From positions 106,102 to 170,101 of the forward strand of contig NZ_JBDJAW010000017.1 in NCBI RefSeq assembly GCF_039649665.1: a stretch of DNA of 64,000 nt, given 5' to 3'. The notes beneath the pieces are model-generated. The model ran no database searches and was not told where the DNA came from. It saw only the letters and a program-made list of their open reading frames with translations. The DNA comes from Microbispora sp. ZYX-F-249. GTDB taxonomy: Bacteria; Actinomycetota; Actinomycetes; Streptosporangiales; Streptosporangiaceae. Shown here piece by piece: positions 15,154-24,664 of the stretch. The translations under genes and the position numbers were made by a program. Each line of letters starts with the position of its first letter. Position 1 is the first letter of the stretch.

Positions 15154-17394
15154 ATGAACGCCTGGTCGGTACCGGGCTACCGGGAGGTGCGCGAACTCGG
15201 CGCCGGCGGCGCCGGGCGGGTCGTGCTGGCGACCTACGTGACCACCGGCGCCTACGTGGCGATCAAGTACCTGCGCGAGGAGCTGCGGCGGGATCAGCGC
15301 TTCCTCGCCGGGTTCCGGCACGAGGCCCGGGTCATGGTCGAGCTGAACGATCCCAACGTCGTGCGCCTGTACGAGTACGTCGAGGCGCCCGACGGCGCGG
15401 CGATCGTGATGGAGCTCGTCGACGGGGTCTCGCTGCGCAGGATCCTCGCCGCGCACGGCTCGACCAGCCCGGAGGCGGCGCTGGTCGTGCTGAAGGGCTC
15501 GCTCGCGGGCCTGTCGGCCGCGCACGCCGCGGGCATCGTCCACCGTGACTACAAGCCGGAGAACGTGCTGATCCAGGCCGACGGGACCAGCAAGTTGTCG
15601 GACTTCGGCATCGCGACGCCGAGCGGCTCGCCGGACGCGCCCGCGGGCACGCCGCCCTACATGGCACCGGAGCAGTGGTACGGCGGGCTCGCCGGCCCCG
15701 CCGCCGACGTGTACGCGGCCACCTGCGTGTTCTACGAGTGCCTCACCGGGCACCGGCCCTTCCGGGCGAACGATCTGACGGCGCTGCGCATGCTGCACCG
15801 CAGCGCTCCCATCCCGGCGGCGGACGTGCCGGGCTCGGTGCGGGACCTGGTCGCGCGCGGCATGGCCAAGAACCCGGCGGACCGGCCGCCCACCGCGCGG
15901 GCGTTCATCGTCGATCTGGAGACCGCCGCGACCGCCGCGTACGGGCCCGACTGGGAGCAGCGCGGCCGCCGCCATCTGGCCGAGCTGGCGACCCTGCTGG
16001 CGCTGACGTTCCCCCTGGCCGCCCCGGCCGAGCCGGTCGAGGCGTCCACCTCGCTCGCCCAGACCGTGCTGTCGGAGCGGCTCACCCGCTTCGCGCCCCG
16101 TTTCGCCATCGGCGCCGCCGTGCTGTCGGCCGCCGTGATCGCGGCGGTGGTCGCGGCCAACCGGCAGACCCCGGTGGCACAGGACACCCTGCTCACCCCG
16201 CCCCCGCGGAGCGCTCCGGCGGAGCTGTTCCCGGCCACGGACTCCACGGAGACGGCCCCGCCGGCCGTAGTACCTGGGACGGCACCCGGCGAGACGGCAC
16301 CGGACGAGACGGCAGCGGGCGACACGTCGGGGAGCGACGCGGGGCCGGACGAAAACTCCGGCACGCCGCCGCCCGAACTGTCCGAGACGCCGGTGTCGTC
16401 CGTGTCCACCGGGCCGGCCGTCCCGCCGGGCTCCTCCGTGCCACCGAGCCCCGCGAAGCCGCCGGGCTCTTCGGGACCGCCGGGCTCTCCGGGACCGAGC
16501 GCCACCCCCTCGCACCTGGGCGCGACCGCGTCGCCGGCGCCTGCGCGGGTGACGGACCTCGGCATCGCGGCGTTCGACGGCCAGGCGGTCACGGTCGACG
16601 TACGGGCGAGCACGACGGCCCGGGTCCTGCTCACCACGCGTTTCGCGTCCGGGCCGTCGCCGGACGCCCTCACCGCCGCGCCCGCGCAGACGGTCGGGCT
16701 GCGGGGCGCGAGGTCCTATCACATCGGGCTGCAGCAGGCGTTCCCCGCCCCCGCCTGCGGGACCACCGTCTACCGGCGGGTCGAGGTGTCCACCTCTCCG
16801 GCCGCCCGCGGAGGCGCCCGCACACGCACGCGGAGACTCACCGGGGCGCCCTGTCCGGCGCCCGGCGTCGAGGACGTGGCGATCGACCGCTGGGACGGCA
16901 GGGCGGCGGCCGTGACCGTGCGGACCACGGGCAGGGGCCCGGTCACGGTCTCCACCGTCTTCACGCGCGACGGCCGCTCGGCGGCGGCCGACACCCGTAC
17001 GCTTTCCGGCCGCACGTCCTACTCCTTCACGGTGGCGGCCGGCCTCGGCCCCGTGGAGTGCGGGAAGAGGGCGCTGTTCGGGGTGCGCGTCACGACCGAT
17101 CCGGCCTACCCCGGCGGGCCCCGCCAGGCAGAGGTGGGGGTCGGCGGCCCCCGGTGCCCGCGGCCGCGGGAGTCGCCCTCGGGCCGGGGGAACGAGAGCC
17201 CCACCCCGCCCGCGACACCCGACCCGCCCAAGACGCCCGATCCACCCAAGACACCCGATCCGCCGAGGAGCCCCGATACGCCCACCACTCCCGATCCGCC
17301 GCGAAGTCCGGCGCCGGGGGACCCCGGGCCGCGGGAGCCGGGGCCGCAGAGTCCCGATCCGCAGGAGACCCCGCCGCCTCCGGTGATCGACTGA
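15154..17394 (+). CDS. Membrane-anchored Ser/Thr protein kinase
   Basis: 746 residues with GAGGGGG upstream of the ATG. Kinase domain ~7-265: glycine loop GAGGAGRV, VAIKYL (Lys38), IVHRDYKPEN (Asp132, Lys134; Tyr replaces the usual Leu/Val), DFG at 150-152, and GTPPYMAPEQ activation loop. A single transmembrane helix (~317-337) is followed by a Pro/Ser/Thr-rich stalk, then two homologous ~100-residue beta-rich modules (466-568 and 572-669), each with a Cys pair and a conserved WDG/FDG opening, then a PDPPKTP-type repeat tail. The outside modules are probably the sensor, so this is a PknB-like receptor with no PASTA domains. Confidence 0.93.
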   Translation: MNAWSVPGYREVRELGAGGAGRVVLATYVTTGAYVAIKYLREELRRDQRFLAGFRHEARVMVELNDPNVVRLYEYVEAPDGAAIVMELVDGVSLRRILAAHGSTSPEAALVVLKGSLAGLSAAHAAGIVHRDYKPENVLIQADGTSKLSDFGIATPSGSPDAPAGTPPYMAPEQWYGGLAGPAADVYAATCVFYECLTGHRPFRANDLTALRMLHRSAPIPAADVPGSVRDLVARGMAKNPADRPPTARAFIVDLETAATAAYGPDWEQRGRRHLAELATLLALTFPLAAPAEPVEASTSLAQTVLSERLTRFAPRFAIGAAVLSAAVIAAVVAANRQTPVAQDTLLTPPPRSAPAELFPATDSTETAPPAVVPGTAPGETAPDETAAGDTSGSDAGPDENSGTPPPELSETPVSSVSTGPAVPPGSSVPPSPAKPPGSSGPPGSPGPSATPSHLGATASPAPARVTDLGIAAFDGQAVTVDVRASTTARVLLTTRFASGPSPDALTAAPAQTVGLRGARSYHIGLQQAFPAPACGTTVYRRVEVSTSPAARGGARTRTRRLTGAPCPAPGVEDVAIDRWDGRAAAVTVRTTGRGPVTVSTVFTRDGRSAAADTRTLSGRTSYSFTVAAGLGPVECGKRALFGVRVTTDPAYPGGPRQAEVGVGGPRCPRPRESPSGRGNESPTPPATPDPPKTPDPPKTPDPPRSPDTPTTPDPPRSPAPGDPGPREPGPQSPDPQETPPPPVID
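17215..17318 (+). repeat. Pro-rich tandem repeat in the kinase tail
   Basis: Degenerate 12-18-nt units encoding PDPPKTP / PDPPRSP. They form a low-complexity extracellular tail of the kinase. Confidence 0.6.
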
Positions 17395-17596
17395 CCCGCG
17401 CACCACGTGCGGGGACGTGAAAGATTCACCGCCGTCCCGGCCGCCATTCTTTCGCATACTTTTCGAAGCGCCTGTTCACCAGGGGTTTCCCCTCGTGCTG
17501 CGACCATGGCGGACACCCTCGTGCCGTTGACGCGTCTTTGTGTGCCGGTTTTGACTCCCGACAGCGACAGAACGATGTCCCCGTACATCGGCGCCC

Positions 17597-17614
17597 TAGA
17601 TTGTTAGCGCTAAC
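17597..17614 (+). promoter_or_regulatory. -10 element with LacI-type operator
   Basis: TAGATT (17597-17602) followed at once by the perfect palindrome GTTAGCGCTAAC (17603-17614), which would cover the start of transcription of the CBM2-esterase gene. A central CG flanked by symmetric arms is typical of LacI/GalR operators. The 200 bp before it (17395-17596) hold nothing else I can identify. Confidence 0.65.
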
Positions 17615-17644
17615 GCGAATACTCGGGAGATTCGGGAGAAGCCC

Positions 17645-18979
17645 GTGCGAAATGACAGCCCCTTTCGCCGGCGGTTGACGGTGTCGGCCGCCGCCGTCGC
17701 GCTGTTGGCGGCCGGCGCCGGGGTGGCCGCGACCCACGCCGCGTCGGCGGCCGCGGCCGGGTGTCAGGTCAGCTACACGGTCACCAGCCAGTGGCAGGGC
17801 GGCTTCGGCGCGAGCGTCAGCGTCCGCAACCTCGATGACCCGATCAACGGCTGGAAGCTGACCTGGTCGTTCCCCGCCGGGCAGACCATCACCCAGCTCT
17901 GGAACGGCACCCACACCCAGTCCGGCTCCCAGGTCACGGTGACCAACGCCTCCTACAACGGCGGCATCCCCAGCGGGGGCAGCACGGAGTTCGGGTTCAA
18001 CGGCAGCTGGAACGGCTCCAACCCCGTGCCGTCCGGCTTCGCCCTGAACGGCGTGGCCTGCACCGGCGGCGTCACCTCTCCCAGTCCCAGTCCCAGTCCC
18101 AGTCCCAGTTTCACGCCGAGTCCCAGCCCCACGCCGAGTCCCAGTGCCTCCCCCAGCGCCAGTCCCAGTGTCTCGCCGAGTGCCAGTCCCACCCCGCCGA
18201 GCAGGCCGGCCATCGAGAACGACTTCCCGGTCACCAGGGAGGGGGCGTACGGCACCAACCGCTACACGGTGTTCCGGCCGTCGAACCCCGCGGGCGTGGG
18301 GCGTCCCATGCCCGTGCTGGTCTTCGGCAACGGGGCCTGCGCGCACACCAACGGGAGCGAGGTCGTCCAGGCGCTGACGTTCATCGCCGCCCGCGGGTTC
18401 GTCGTGGTGGACACCGCGTCGGTCGACGGCTCGCCGAACGGCGTGCAGAGCGGGTCCCCGATCCCGTCGCTGCTGACCGACGGGATCAGCTGGGCCGAGC
18501 GCGAGAACGCCCGCACCGGCTCGCCGCTCTACCAGCGCCTCGACCTGTCCAGGGTCGCCACGGCCGGGCACTCCTGCGGCGGGCTGGAGGCGCTGATCGC
18601 CGGGCAGGACCGGCGGGTCAAGAGCGTCGTCTCGCTGGACAGCGGGCTGTTCGCCGACGGTTCGTTCGGATACTCACGCGCGGAACTGTCCAAGCTGCAC
18701 ACCCCGGTGATGTTCCTGGACGGCGGGCCGTCCGACATCGCCTACGACAACACCCGGGCCAACTACGACCTCACCCAGGTGCCGGCGGTGCTGGCCGAGC
18801 ATCCGCAGGCCGGTCACGTCGGGTTCATCACCGGCAGCCAGATGACCGACGGCATGACCGCGGTGGTCCAGTTCCTGGACATGACCCTCAACGGCAACGC
18901 CACGGCACGCGCGTACATCCTCGGTCCCTCGGGTCTGGCGGCCAGAGCCCCCTGGACGGTCCGGAACAAGAACTTCTGA
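17645..18979 (+). CDS. Secreted CBM2 + alpha/beta-hydrolase (carbohydrate esterase-like)
   Basis: 444 residues. Signal peptide ~1-37 (RRR, hydrophobic core, ASA), CBM2 cellulose-binding module ~40-140 (Cys40-Cys139, aromatic platform Trp50, Trp70, Trp86), a PS-repeat linker ~143-190, then an alpha/beta hydrolase ~191-444 with GHSCGG (Ser310), Asp364 and His391 as plausible triad. The catalytic part is related to secreted esterases/dienelactone-hydrolase-like proteins rather than to a recognisable CAZy esterase family. With the CBM2 it probably de-esterifies plant cell wall polymers. A LacI-type operator just upstream implies sugar control. Confidence 0.85.
   Translation: MRNDSPFRRRLTVSAAAVALLAAGAGVAATHAASAAAAGCQVSYTVTSQWQGGFGASVSVRNLDDPINGWKLTWSFPAGQTITQLWNGTHTQSGSQVTVTNASYNGGIPSGGSTEFGFNGSWNGSNPVPSGFALNGVACTGGVTSPSPSPSPSPSFTPSPSPTPSPSASPSASPSVSPSASPTPPSRPAIENDFPVTREGAYGTNRYTVFRPSNPAGVGRPMPVLVFGNGACAHTNGSEVVQALTFIAARGFVVVDTASVDGSPNGVQSGSPIPSLLTDGISWAERENARTGSPLYQRLDLSRVATAGHSCGGLEALIAGQDRRVKSVVSLDSGLFADGSFGYSRAELSKLHTPVMFLDGGPSDIAYDNTRANYDLTQVPAVLAEHPQAGHVGFITGSQMTDGMTAVVQFLDMTLNGNATARAYILGPSGLAARAPWTVRNKNF
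18078..18196 (+). repeat. CCCAGT-type tandem repeat encoding the linker
   Basis: Repeated CCCAGT and close variants give a Pro-Ser linker between CBM2 and esterase. A coding microsatellite-like tract prone to length change. Confidence 0.7.
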
Positions 18980-19010
18980 CCCGGATTCCGGTGCCGTACC
19001 GATGAGCGCG

Positions 19011-21266
19011 TCAGGGACGAGCGTGCCGGCCAGCGCCGACGAGTTCGGGCTCCGCCGGCCCGGCCGGCTCGCCGTCCTCCTCATGGCCCTCGATGGACAG
19101 GTTCGGCAGGATCCGGTCGAGCCATCGCGGGATCCACCAGTTGAGCCTGCCGAGCAGCACCATCGTGGCGGGCACGAGGAAGCCCCGGATCAGGGTCGCG
19201 TCGACGGCGATGGCCACGGCCAGGCCGACGCCGAACACCTTGACCAACGGGTCGGGGTAGGCGATGAAGGCGGTGAACACCGCCACCATGATCAGGGCGG
19301 CCGAGGTGATGACGCGGCCGGTCGACCCCAGTCCCTCGGCCACCGCGCCGCGGTTGTCCCCGCTGCGGGCGTAGGCCTGCCGTACGGAGGTGAGCAGGAA
19401 GACCTCGTAGTCCATCGACAGGCCGAACAACACGGCGAACAGGATGAGCGGCACATACGTGTCGATGGGCACCGAGAAGAACAGCGTGGCGAGGTAGGAC
19501 CCGTCAGCCGAGGGCGGGGGGTCCATGCCGACCAGGCGGCTGCCCAGGCCGTGGGAGAACACCACGGCCAGGGCGCCGAAGGCGGCGCCGAGCGAGACGA
19601 GGTTCATCACCGCCGCCTTGATCGCGACCAGGGGCGCGCGGAAGGCCAGCAGCAGGAGCAGGGCGCTGAGCAGCACGACGATGCCGACGACCAGCGGCGT
19701 CCTGCCCATGATGCGGTCGCCCGCGTCCGCCAGCCCGGCGACCTCGCCGCCGACGTGGACGTGCGCCCCGGGCACCTCGATGGCCCGCACCCGCTTCACC
19801 ACGTCGAGGGCCCGCGGGTCGCTCGGCGCGTAGCCGGGGACGGCCTGGATGAGCACGGACCGGCCGTCCTCGTTGACCTTCGGCGGGGCGACGAAGGCGA
19901 CGCCCTCGGTGTGCTCCACCCGCTGCCGCAGCACCTGCACCACCGGATCGGGCGGGGTCGAGTCGGCGATCTTCCGGTCGAGTTCGGCCACGACGACGAG
20001 CCCGCCGTTGGCCCCCGGGCCGAAGCCCGCCTCGATCAGCTCGTACGCCCGCCGAGCCGGGGTGCCCTTGTCGCCGTACCCGTTGTCGAGCGGGCCGAGC
20101 TTGATCGTGACGGCGGGGGCGGCGAGCGCCGCCAGCACGACCACGGTGACGGCGAGCACCCGCCAGGGACGGCGCGCCACCCAGGCGCCCAGCCGGGCCC
20201 AGCCGGTCGCCGGGCCGTCGGGGCGTGCGGCGGTGCGCCCGGAGAAGGGCAGCCGCAGCGCGTTGACCCGATGGCCGAGGATGCCGAGCAGCGCGGGCAC
20301 CAGCGTGATCGAGGTGAGCACGGCGCACACGACCGAGACGCCGGTGATCCAGCCGAGCGTGCTCAGCAGCGGGAACCCGGCGAACATCAGCGCGCTCAGC
20401 GCGATCACCACCGTGCCGCCGGCGAACAGCACGGCCCCGCCCGAGGAGGCCGCGGTGCGCCGCACCGCCTCCCGCACCGGCACGCCGGCGGCCAGCAGCG
20501 ACCGGTGCCGCGACAGCAGGAACAACGCGTAGTCGATGCCGACGCCGAGGCCGATCATCGTGGCCAGGATCGACGCCGTCGAGGGCACGTCCACGACGTG
20601 CCCGAGCAGCGCGATCACGCCGAGCCCCACCCCGATGCTGATCAGCGCGGTGAAGACCGGTATGAGTGCGGCGACCAGCGTCCCGAAGGCGAACAGCAGC
20701 ACCAGCAGCGCGACGACCACGCCCGCGACCTCGCTGGCGCCGGTCTTGATCTGCTTGTCGGCGGGCGTGGAGCTGTCGGACGGGACGACCTCGATGCCCG
20801 CCCGCGCGGCCGGCGCGGCGGCGGCGACGAGCTGCTCGGAGGTCTGCGCGATCTTGGTGGTGTCCTGCCCCACCAACCGTACGGTGATCATGCCGATCCG
20901 CAGGTTGGACGACATGCCGCCGATCCGGTACGGCGTCTCCACCTGGGCGACGTGCGGCGCGCGCCGCAGGGCGTCCATCGACTGCTCGACGGCCTTCTTA
21001 CGGGACTTGTCGATCAGCGTGCCGTCCGCCGTGTAGAGGACGAGCTGCACCGTCCCGCCCGCGTCGAATCCCGGACCGAAGCCCTCGCGCATGAGTTCGT
21101 GCGCCCGCTGCGCGTCCGTACCGGGGATCGCGACGTCGTTGTTGACCGGCCGGCCCCATACCAGCGTGCCCGCGGTCAGCAGCCCCGCCGCCAGCACCCA
21201 CAGCGTCAGCACCAGCCAGCCGTGGCGCGCGCACCATCCGCCGAGCCGCCCCAGAAGCCCGCTCAT
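19011..21266 (-). CDS. MMPL/RND family membrane transporter
   Basis: 751 residues. Two repeats, each with one N-terminal TM helix, a large extracytoplasmic loop and a five-helix bundle. The conserved proton-relay motifs are GLGVGIDYALFLLSRHR in the first half and LFGLSMDYEVFLLTSVR in the second. MMPL proteins export lipids, siderophores or hydrophobic compounds using proton motive force. The divergent TetR gene, with a perfect 14-bp palindrome between them, makes this a regulated export pair; the inducer is unknown. Confidence 0.93.
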   Translation of the reverse strand: MSGLLGRLGGWCARHGWLVLTLWVLAAGLLTAGTLVWGRPVNNDVAIPGTDAQRAHELMREGFGPGFDAGGTVQLVLYTADGTLIDKSRKKAVEQSMDALRRAPHVAQVETPYRIGGMSSNLRIGMITVRLVGQDTTKIAQTSEQLVAAAAPAARAGIEVVPSDSSTPADKQIKTGASEVAGVVVALLVLLFAFGTLVAALIPVFTALISIGVGLGVIALLGHVVDVPSTASILATMIGLGVGIDYALFLLSRHRSLLAAGVPVREAVRRTAASSGGAVLFAGGTVVIALSALMFAGFPLLSTLGWITGVSVVCAVLTSITLVPALLGILGHRVNALRLPFSGRTAARPDGPATGWARLGAWVARRPWRVLAVTVVVLAALAAPAVTIKLGPLDNGYGDKGTPARRAYELIEAGFGPGANGGLVVVAELDRKIADSTPPDPVVQVLRQRVEHTEGVAFVAPPKVNEDGRSVLIQAVPGYAPSDPRALDVVKRVRAIEVPGAHVHVGGEVAGLADAGDRIMGRTPLVVGIVVLLSALLLLLAFRAPLVAIKAAVMNLVSLGAAFGALAVVFSHGLGSRLVGMDPPPSADGSYLATLFFSVPIDTYVPLILFAVLFGLSMDYEVFLLTSVRQAYARSGDNRGAVAEGLGSTGRVITSAALIMVAVFTAFIAYPDPLVKVFGVGLAVAIAVDATLIRGFLVPATMVLLGRLNWWIPRWLDRILPNLSIEGHEEDGEPAGPAEPELVGAGRHARP

Positions 21267-21304
21267 CGTCGTCCGTCCCGGCTAGCATGTCCTGACGGCC
21301 GTCC

Positions 21305-21318
21305 TGTACGGCCGTACA
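21305..21318. promoter_or_regulatory. TetR operator between mmpL and tetR
   Basis: TGTACGGCCGTACA, a perfect 14-bp palindrome in the divergent promoter region. The shorter ACGGCCGT recurs 8-10 bp away. Confidence 0.6.
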
Positions 21319-21374
21319 AAACGAGGGTAAACGGAACGTGTCGGCGGGCGAGGGGCCCGCCGGAAAATGAGACG

Positions 21375-21914
21375 ATGACCACACTCGACCAGGGGAACGC
21401 GACCCGGTCCCGGATCCTGGCCGCGGCCCGCGACCTGTTCGCCGAGCGCGGGTACGCCGCCGTGTCGCTCGCCGACATCGCGGCGGCGGTCGGCCTGACC
21501 AAGACCGCGGTCGCCTACCACTTCCATCCCAAGGACCGGCTGGCGGCCGAGATCATCGCTCCGGCGGCCGACGACCTGCTCGCGCTGCTCGGCGCCCGGT
21601 CCTCCGGGCACCGGGAGTTCCTGCGGGCGTTCACCGCGTTCGCCGTGCGGCACCGCGCGGTGATCCGGTTGCTCACCGAGGACATCGGCGGCGCCGACAG
21701 CGCCCCTCCGGGATCGCCCGGCGAGGCGATCAGGGAGTTCGGCCGGGAGCTGTTCGCCCGCCTGGCCGGGCCGGACCCCTCCCCCGGCACACGCGTACGC
21801 GCCTGGGCCGCCCTCGGCGCGGTGCAGTCCGGGGTGGTGAAGACCATGGACGTGCCCGCGGAGGTGGTCGAGGAGATGCTGACCGCCGCCGCCGTCGCCG
21901 TGTTCGAATCTTGA
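21375..21914 (+). CDS. TetR family regulator of the MMPL exporter
   Basis: 179 residues. HTH at ~8-54 (ILAAARDLFAERGYAAVSLADIAAAVG, KTAVAYHFHPKDRL). The C-terminal half is short and Ala-rich. The start is the ATG 6 nt behind GAAAAT, another probable leaderless transcript. Divergent orientation to the MMPL gene and the shared palindrome indicate local repression. Confidence 0.88.
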   Translation: MTTLDQGNATRSRILAAARDLFAERGYAAVSLADIAAAVGLTKTAVAYHFHPKDRLAAEIIAPAADDLLALLGARSSGHREFLRAFTAFAVRHRAVIRLLTEDIGGADSAPPGSPGEAIREFGRELFARLAGPDPSPGTRVRAWAALGAVQSGVVKTMDVPAEVVEEMLTAAAVAVFES

Positions 21915-21961
21915 TGTATCGATCCCCTTGCGATCAGTTGCGGAGCGCGTCACATTTCGTG

Positions 21962-21971
21962 TGAACGTTCA
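21962..21971. promoter_or_regulatory. Short palindrome upstream of the LuxR ATPase
   Basis: TGAACGTTCA, perfect 10-bp palindrome about 60 bp before the GTG of the next gene. It may bind that gene's own LuxR domain or another regulator. Confidence 0.3.
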
Positions 21972-22033
21972 ACCTTTCCGCCGCGTCCTAGGAGACACCA
22001 GCGGGACGGATGCGAAGGGAGTGACGGCCAGCC

Positions 22034-24640
22034 GTGGACGTATCGGCCGCCGGGGAGGGCCGCGCGGGCACACTCGGTCAGGTGGTGTCTGCCCTGTCCA
22101 AGACGCCGCGGACCGTCCTCGTCCTCGGCGAGCCCGGCATCGGGAAGACGCACCTGCTGAACGAGGTCGCGGCGCGGCTCAAGGGCTACCACGTGCTGCG
22201 CGGCCAGGCCCGCGAACTGGACGGCGGGCGCGCCTACGCCCCCCTCGTCGAGGCGCTCGGGGCGCTGCGCGGTGAGGCGGCCGACGCGCTGTCCGACCTG
22301 CTCGACGCGATCGACCAGGCCGCCCTCGGGCATCCCGCGGCGGCGCCCGGCGCGATGGCCTCCCGCCTGCTGGAGTCGCTGCCCGGCCCGACCCTCCTCG
22401 CCATCGACGATGTGCACCTGGCCGACGCCGACACGCTGAGCGTGTTGCGGGCTCTGCCGCGCCGCCACGACGCCGTCGCCATCCTCGGCACCGCCCGCCA
22501 CCCTCCCCCGCTCGACGTGGACCTGTCCGTCCGGCTCCAGCCGCTGACCATGGCCGAGATCGCGGACCTGGTCGGCACGCTGCTGGGCCGTACGCCGAGC
22601 GACACCGTCCTGCGGCGGATCCACGTCGCGAGCCGGGGCAATCCGTGGTTCGTGCAGGAGGCCGTGCTGGCTCTGGTGCAGGGCGGCGCGGTGCGCTCGG
22701 CGGATCCGGGGGCACGGCGTGGCGCGATCCTGAGCCGGCTGTTCCAGCGCGACCGGGGCGGACGCGACCTCGCTCGCGTGCTGGCCGCGCTGTCGCGGAC
22801 GCGGGAGACGGCCGGCCTCACGGCGCTCGCCGAACTCGCCGGGCTCGACCCGCCGCGGGCGGAACGCGCCGTCGAGGCGCTGGTCAGGGATGGCGTGGTC
22901 ACCGTGAACGGCGACGGCTACGCGCTGGCCCACCCGCTCGTGGCCGAGGCGCTCTACGACGACCTCGGCGCCTCCGGCCGGCGCGAGGTCCACCGCCGCA
23001 TCGCCGACATGCTCCAGCGGGAGGGGCTGACCGGCACCCGGCGGGTCCTGGAGTGGGCCACCCACATGGCCGAGGCGGGCCCGGCCGCCGAGGCCCTGCC
23101 CGCGGTGCTGCGCGCGGCCGAACTGACCCGCTGGACCGCGCCGTTGTCGGCCGCGCACTGGTACGGCAAGGCCGCCGAGCTGTCCCCGCAGCCCGGTGAG
23201 CTGCTGGCCAGGCAGGCGCTCGCGTACTGGAAGGGGTCGCGGCCCGCGCTGGCGCTGAACTCCGCGCAGCGGGCGCTCGCCGTGCTGCCCGCAGGCCGCC
23301 GCCACACCCGTGCCGCGTACACCGCGGTCGGCGCGGCCCACGTGATGGGCTGGTACGAGGTGGCCCTCGACGTGGCCCGCCGCCAGATCCCGAAGGCCGA
23401 CGACCCCTCGGCGCTGCTCGCGCAGCAGGCGCTGGTCAGCGCGGAGATGGGCCGTCCCAGCCGCGAGTCCGCCCGGCGGGCCTGGGAGGGGCTGGCCGAC
23501 TGCCCGCCGCAGGACCGCGCGATCACGGTCGGCTATCTGGCCATCCACGCGCTCATCCAGGGTGACTGGACCGAGACGCAGCGGGCGGTCGGCGACCTGC
23601 TCACCTTCGCCGCTGCGCTGCCCCCGGGCGCCCGGCTCGCGTCGCTGGAGTCGGCGGCGCACGTGCTGGCGATCGCCGGGCTGCGCTCGCGCGCCGTCGA
23701 GGTGCTCGACCAGGCCGAGCAGATCCACCGCGGCCTCGGCTGGCACGACATCGCCGGGCAGCACGTACGGACCATGGCCGTGATCCGGCGGATGAGCGGC
23801 GAATGGCCGCGCGCGCTGGAGGAGATCGCGGTCGCGGCCCGGGCGCTGGCCGAGGCGGGCCTGCTGGAGAACCTGGCCCTCCTGCGCAACATGGAACTGG
23901 ACATCCTGCTCGACCAGGGCAGGCTGGACGAGGCCGCCCGGGTCCTCGCCGAGCCACCGCCCGGCTCGGCCCTGCAGCAGGGCATGCGGTGCGTGTTCCG
24001 CGCGCGCCTGGCGGCCGGTCGCGGCGACATCGCCGCCGCGCGGCGCGAACTCGACGACGCCCTCGCGTACGAGGTGCCCGAGGTGGTGCACCGGGCACTG
24101 GCGATCAAGGTGCTGGTGACGGGAGGGGCGGGCGACGACGCGGGCTGCCGGGCGGCGGCCTCCCGGCTGGATGAGCGGTCGGCGAACGGCACCCCCCGGG
24201 CCCGGCTCGCCGCCGACCTGGCGGTGGGCTGGGCGTTCCGCGACCGCGCACGGGCCGGCGCGGCGCTGGAGCAGTCCCGCGCGGACGGCCTGCCGTTCGA
24301 GGAGGCCCGGGCCCGGCTGGTCCTCGGCGCGCTCGGCGACACCGCGCAGCTCCCCCGCGCACATGCGATCTTCACCCGGCTCGGCGCCGCCCCCTGGGCG
24401 GCCCTCTCGGAGCGCCGTCTGCGCGAGGCGGGGCTGGTCCCCGAACCGGCGGGCCGCCTCACCCCCGGGGAGCGCCGTGTCATCGAACTGGTCGCCGACG
24501 GGCTGAGCAACCCCCAGATCGCCGAGGAGCTGCACTACAGCCGCAAGACCGTGGAGGTCTATCTAACCCGGGTGTACGCGAAGACCGGCCTGCGGTCGCG
24601 CGTCGAACTCGCCCTGGCCGTCGAGCGCGGCGAGCTGTGA
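22034..24640 (+). CDS. Large LuxR-family ATPase regulator (LAL type)
   Basis: 868 residues. An AAA/STAND ATPase at the N-terminus (Walker A GEPGIGKT at 32-39; Walker B LLAIDDVH around 120) is followed by a long helical TPR-like middle (~320-790), then a C-terminal LuxR HTH (~803-862: LTPGERRVIELVADGLSNPQIAEEL, SRKTVEVYLTRVYAKTGL). LAL regulators often activate local catabolic or biosynthetic genes in response to a small molecule. No pathway adjoins it except the convergent SDR gene, so its target is unclear. The GTG start is a best guess; a GGGAG lies 14 nt upstream. Confidence 0.88.
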   Translation: MDVSAAGEGRAGTLGQVVSALSKTPRTVLVLGEPGIGKTHLLNEVAARLKGYHVLRGQARELDGGRAYAPLVEALGALRGEAADALSDLLDAIDQAALGHPAAAPGAMASRLLESLPGPTLLAIDDVHLADADTLSVLRALPRRHDAVAILGTARHPPPLDVDLSVRLQPLTMAEIADLVGTLLGRTPSDTVLRRIHVASRGNPWFVQEAVLALVQGGAVRSADPGARRGAILSRLFQRDRGGRDLARVLAALSRTRETAGLTALAELAGLDPPRAERAVEALVRDGVVTVNGDGYALAHPLVAEALYDDLGASGRREVHRRIADMLQREGLTGTRRVLEWATHMAEAGPAAEALPAVLRAAELTRWTAPLSAAHWYGKAAELSPQPGELLARQALAYWKGSRPALALNSAQRALAVLPAGRRHTRAAYTAVGAAHVMGWYEVALDVARRQIPKADDPSALLAQQALVSAEMGRPSRESARRAWEGLADCPPQDRAITVGYLAIHALIQGDWTETQRAVGDLLTFAAALPPGARLASLESAAHVLAIAGLRSRAVEVLDQAEQIHRGLGWHDIAGQHVRTMAVIRRMSGEWPRALEEIAVAARALAEAGLLENLALLRNMELDILLDQGRLDEAARVLAEPPPGSALQQGMRCVFRARLAAGRGDIAAARRELDDALAYEVPEVVHRALAIKVLVTGGAGDDAGCRAAASRLDERSANGTPRARLAADLAVGWAFRDRARAGAALEQSRADGLPFEEARARLVLGALGDTAQLPRAHAIFTRLGAAPWAALSERRLREAGLVPEPAGRLTPGERRVIELVADGLSNPQIAEELHYSRKTVEVYLTRVYAKTGLRSRVELALAVERGEL

Positions 24641-24664
24641 CACGTCCCATGTCCGGCGGGGGCG

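Noticed and set aside
14371..17457. Very long minus-strand frame (1028 codons) antisense to the kinase
   Set aside because: High-GC shadow: no ribosome binding site, Arg/Gly/Pro-rich nonsense, and it runs through the clear amidohydrolase and kinase genes.
18078..18196. Regular CCCAGT repeats as a possible CRISPR or satellite
   Set aside because: They encode the PS linker of a secreted enzyme in frame; unit length far too short for CRISPR.
19002..21374. Plus-strand extension of the TetR frame across the MMPL gene
   Set aside because: The long frame is antisense to mmpL; the TetR homology begins only at 21375.
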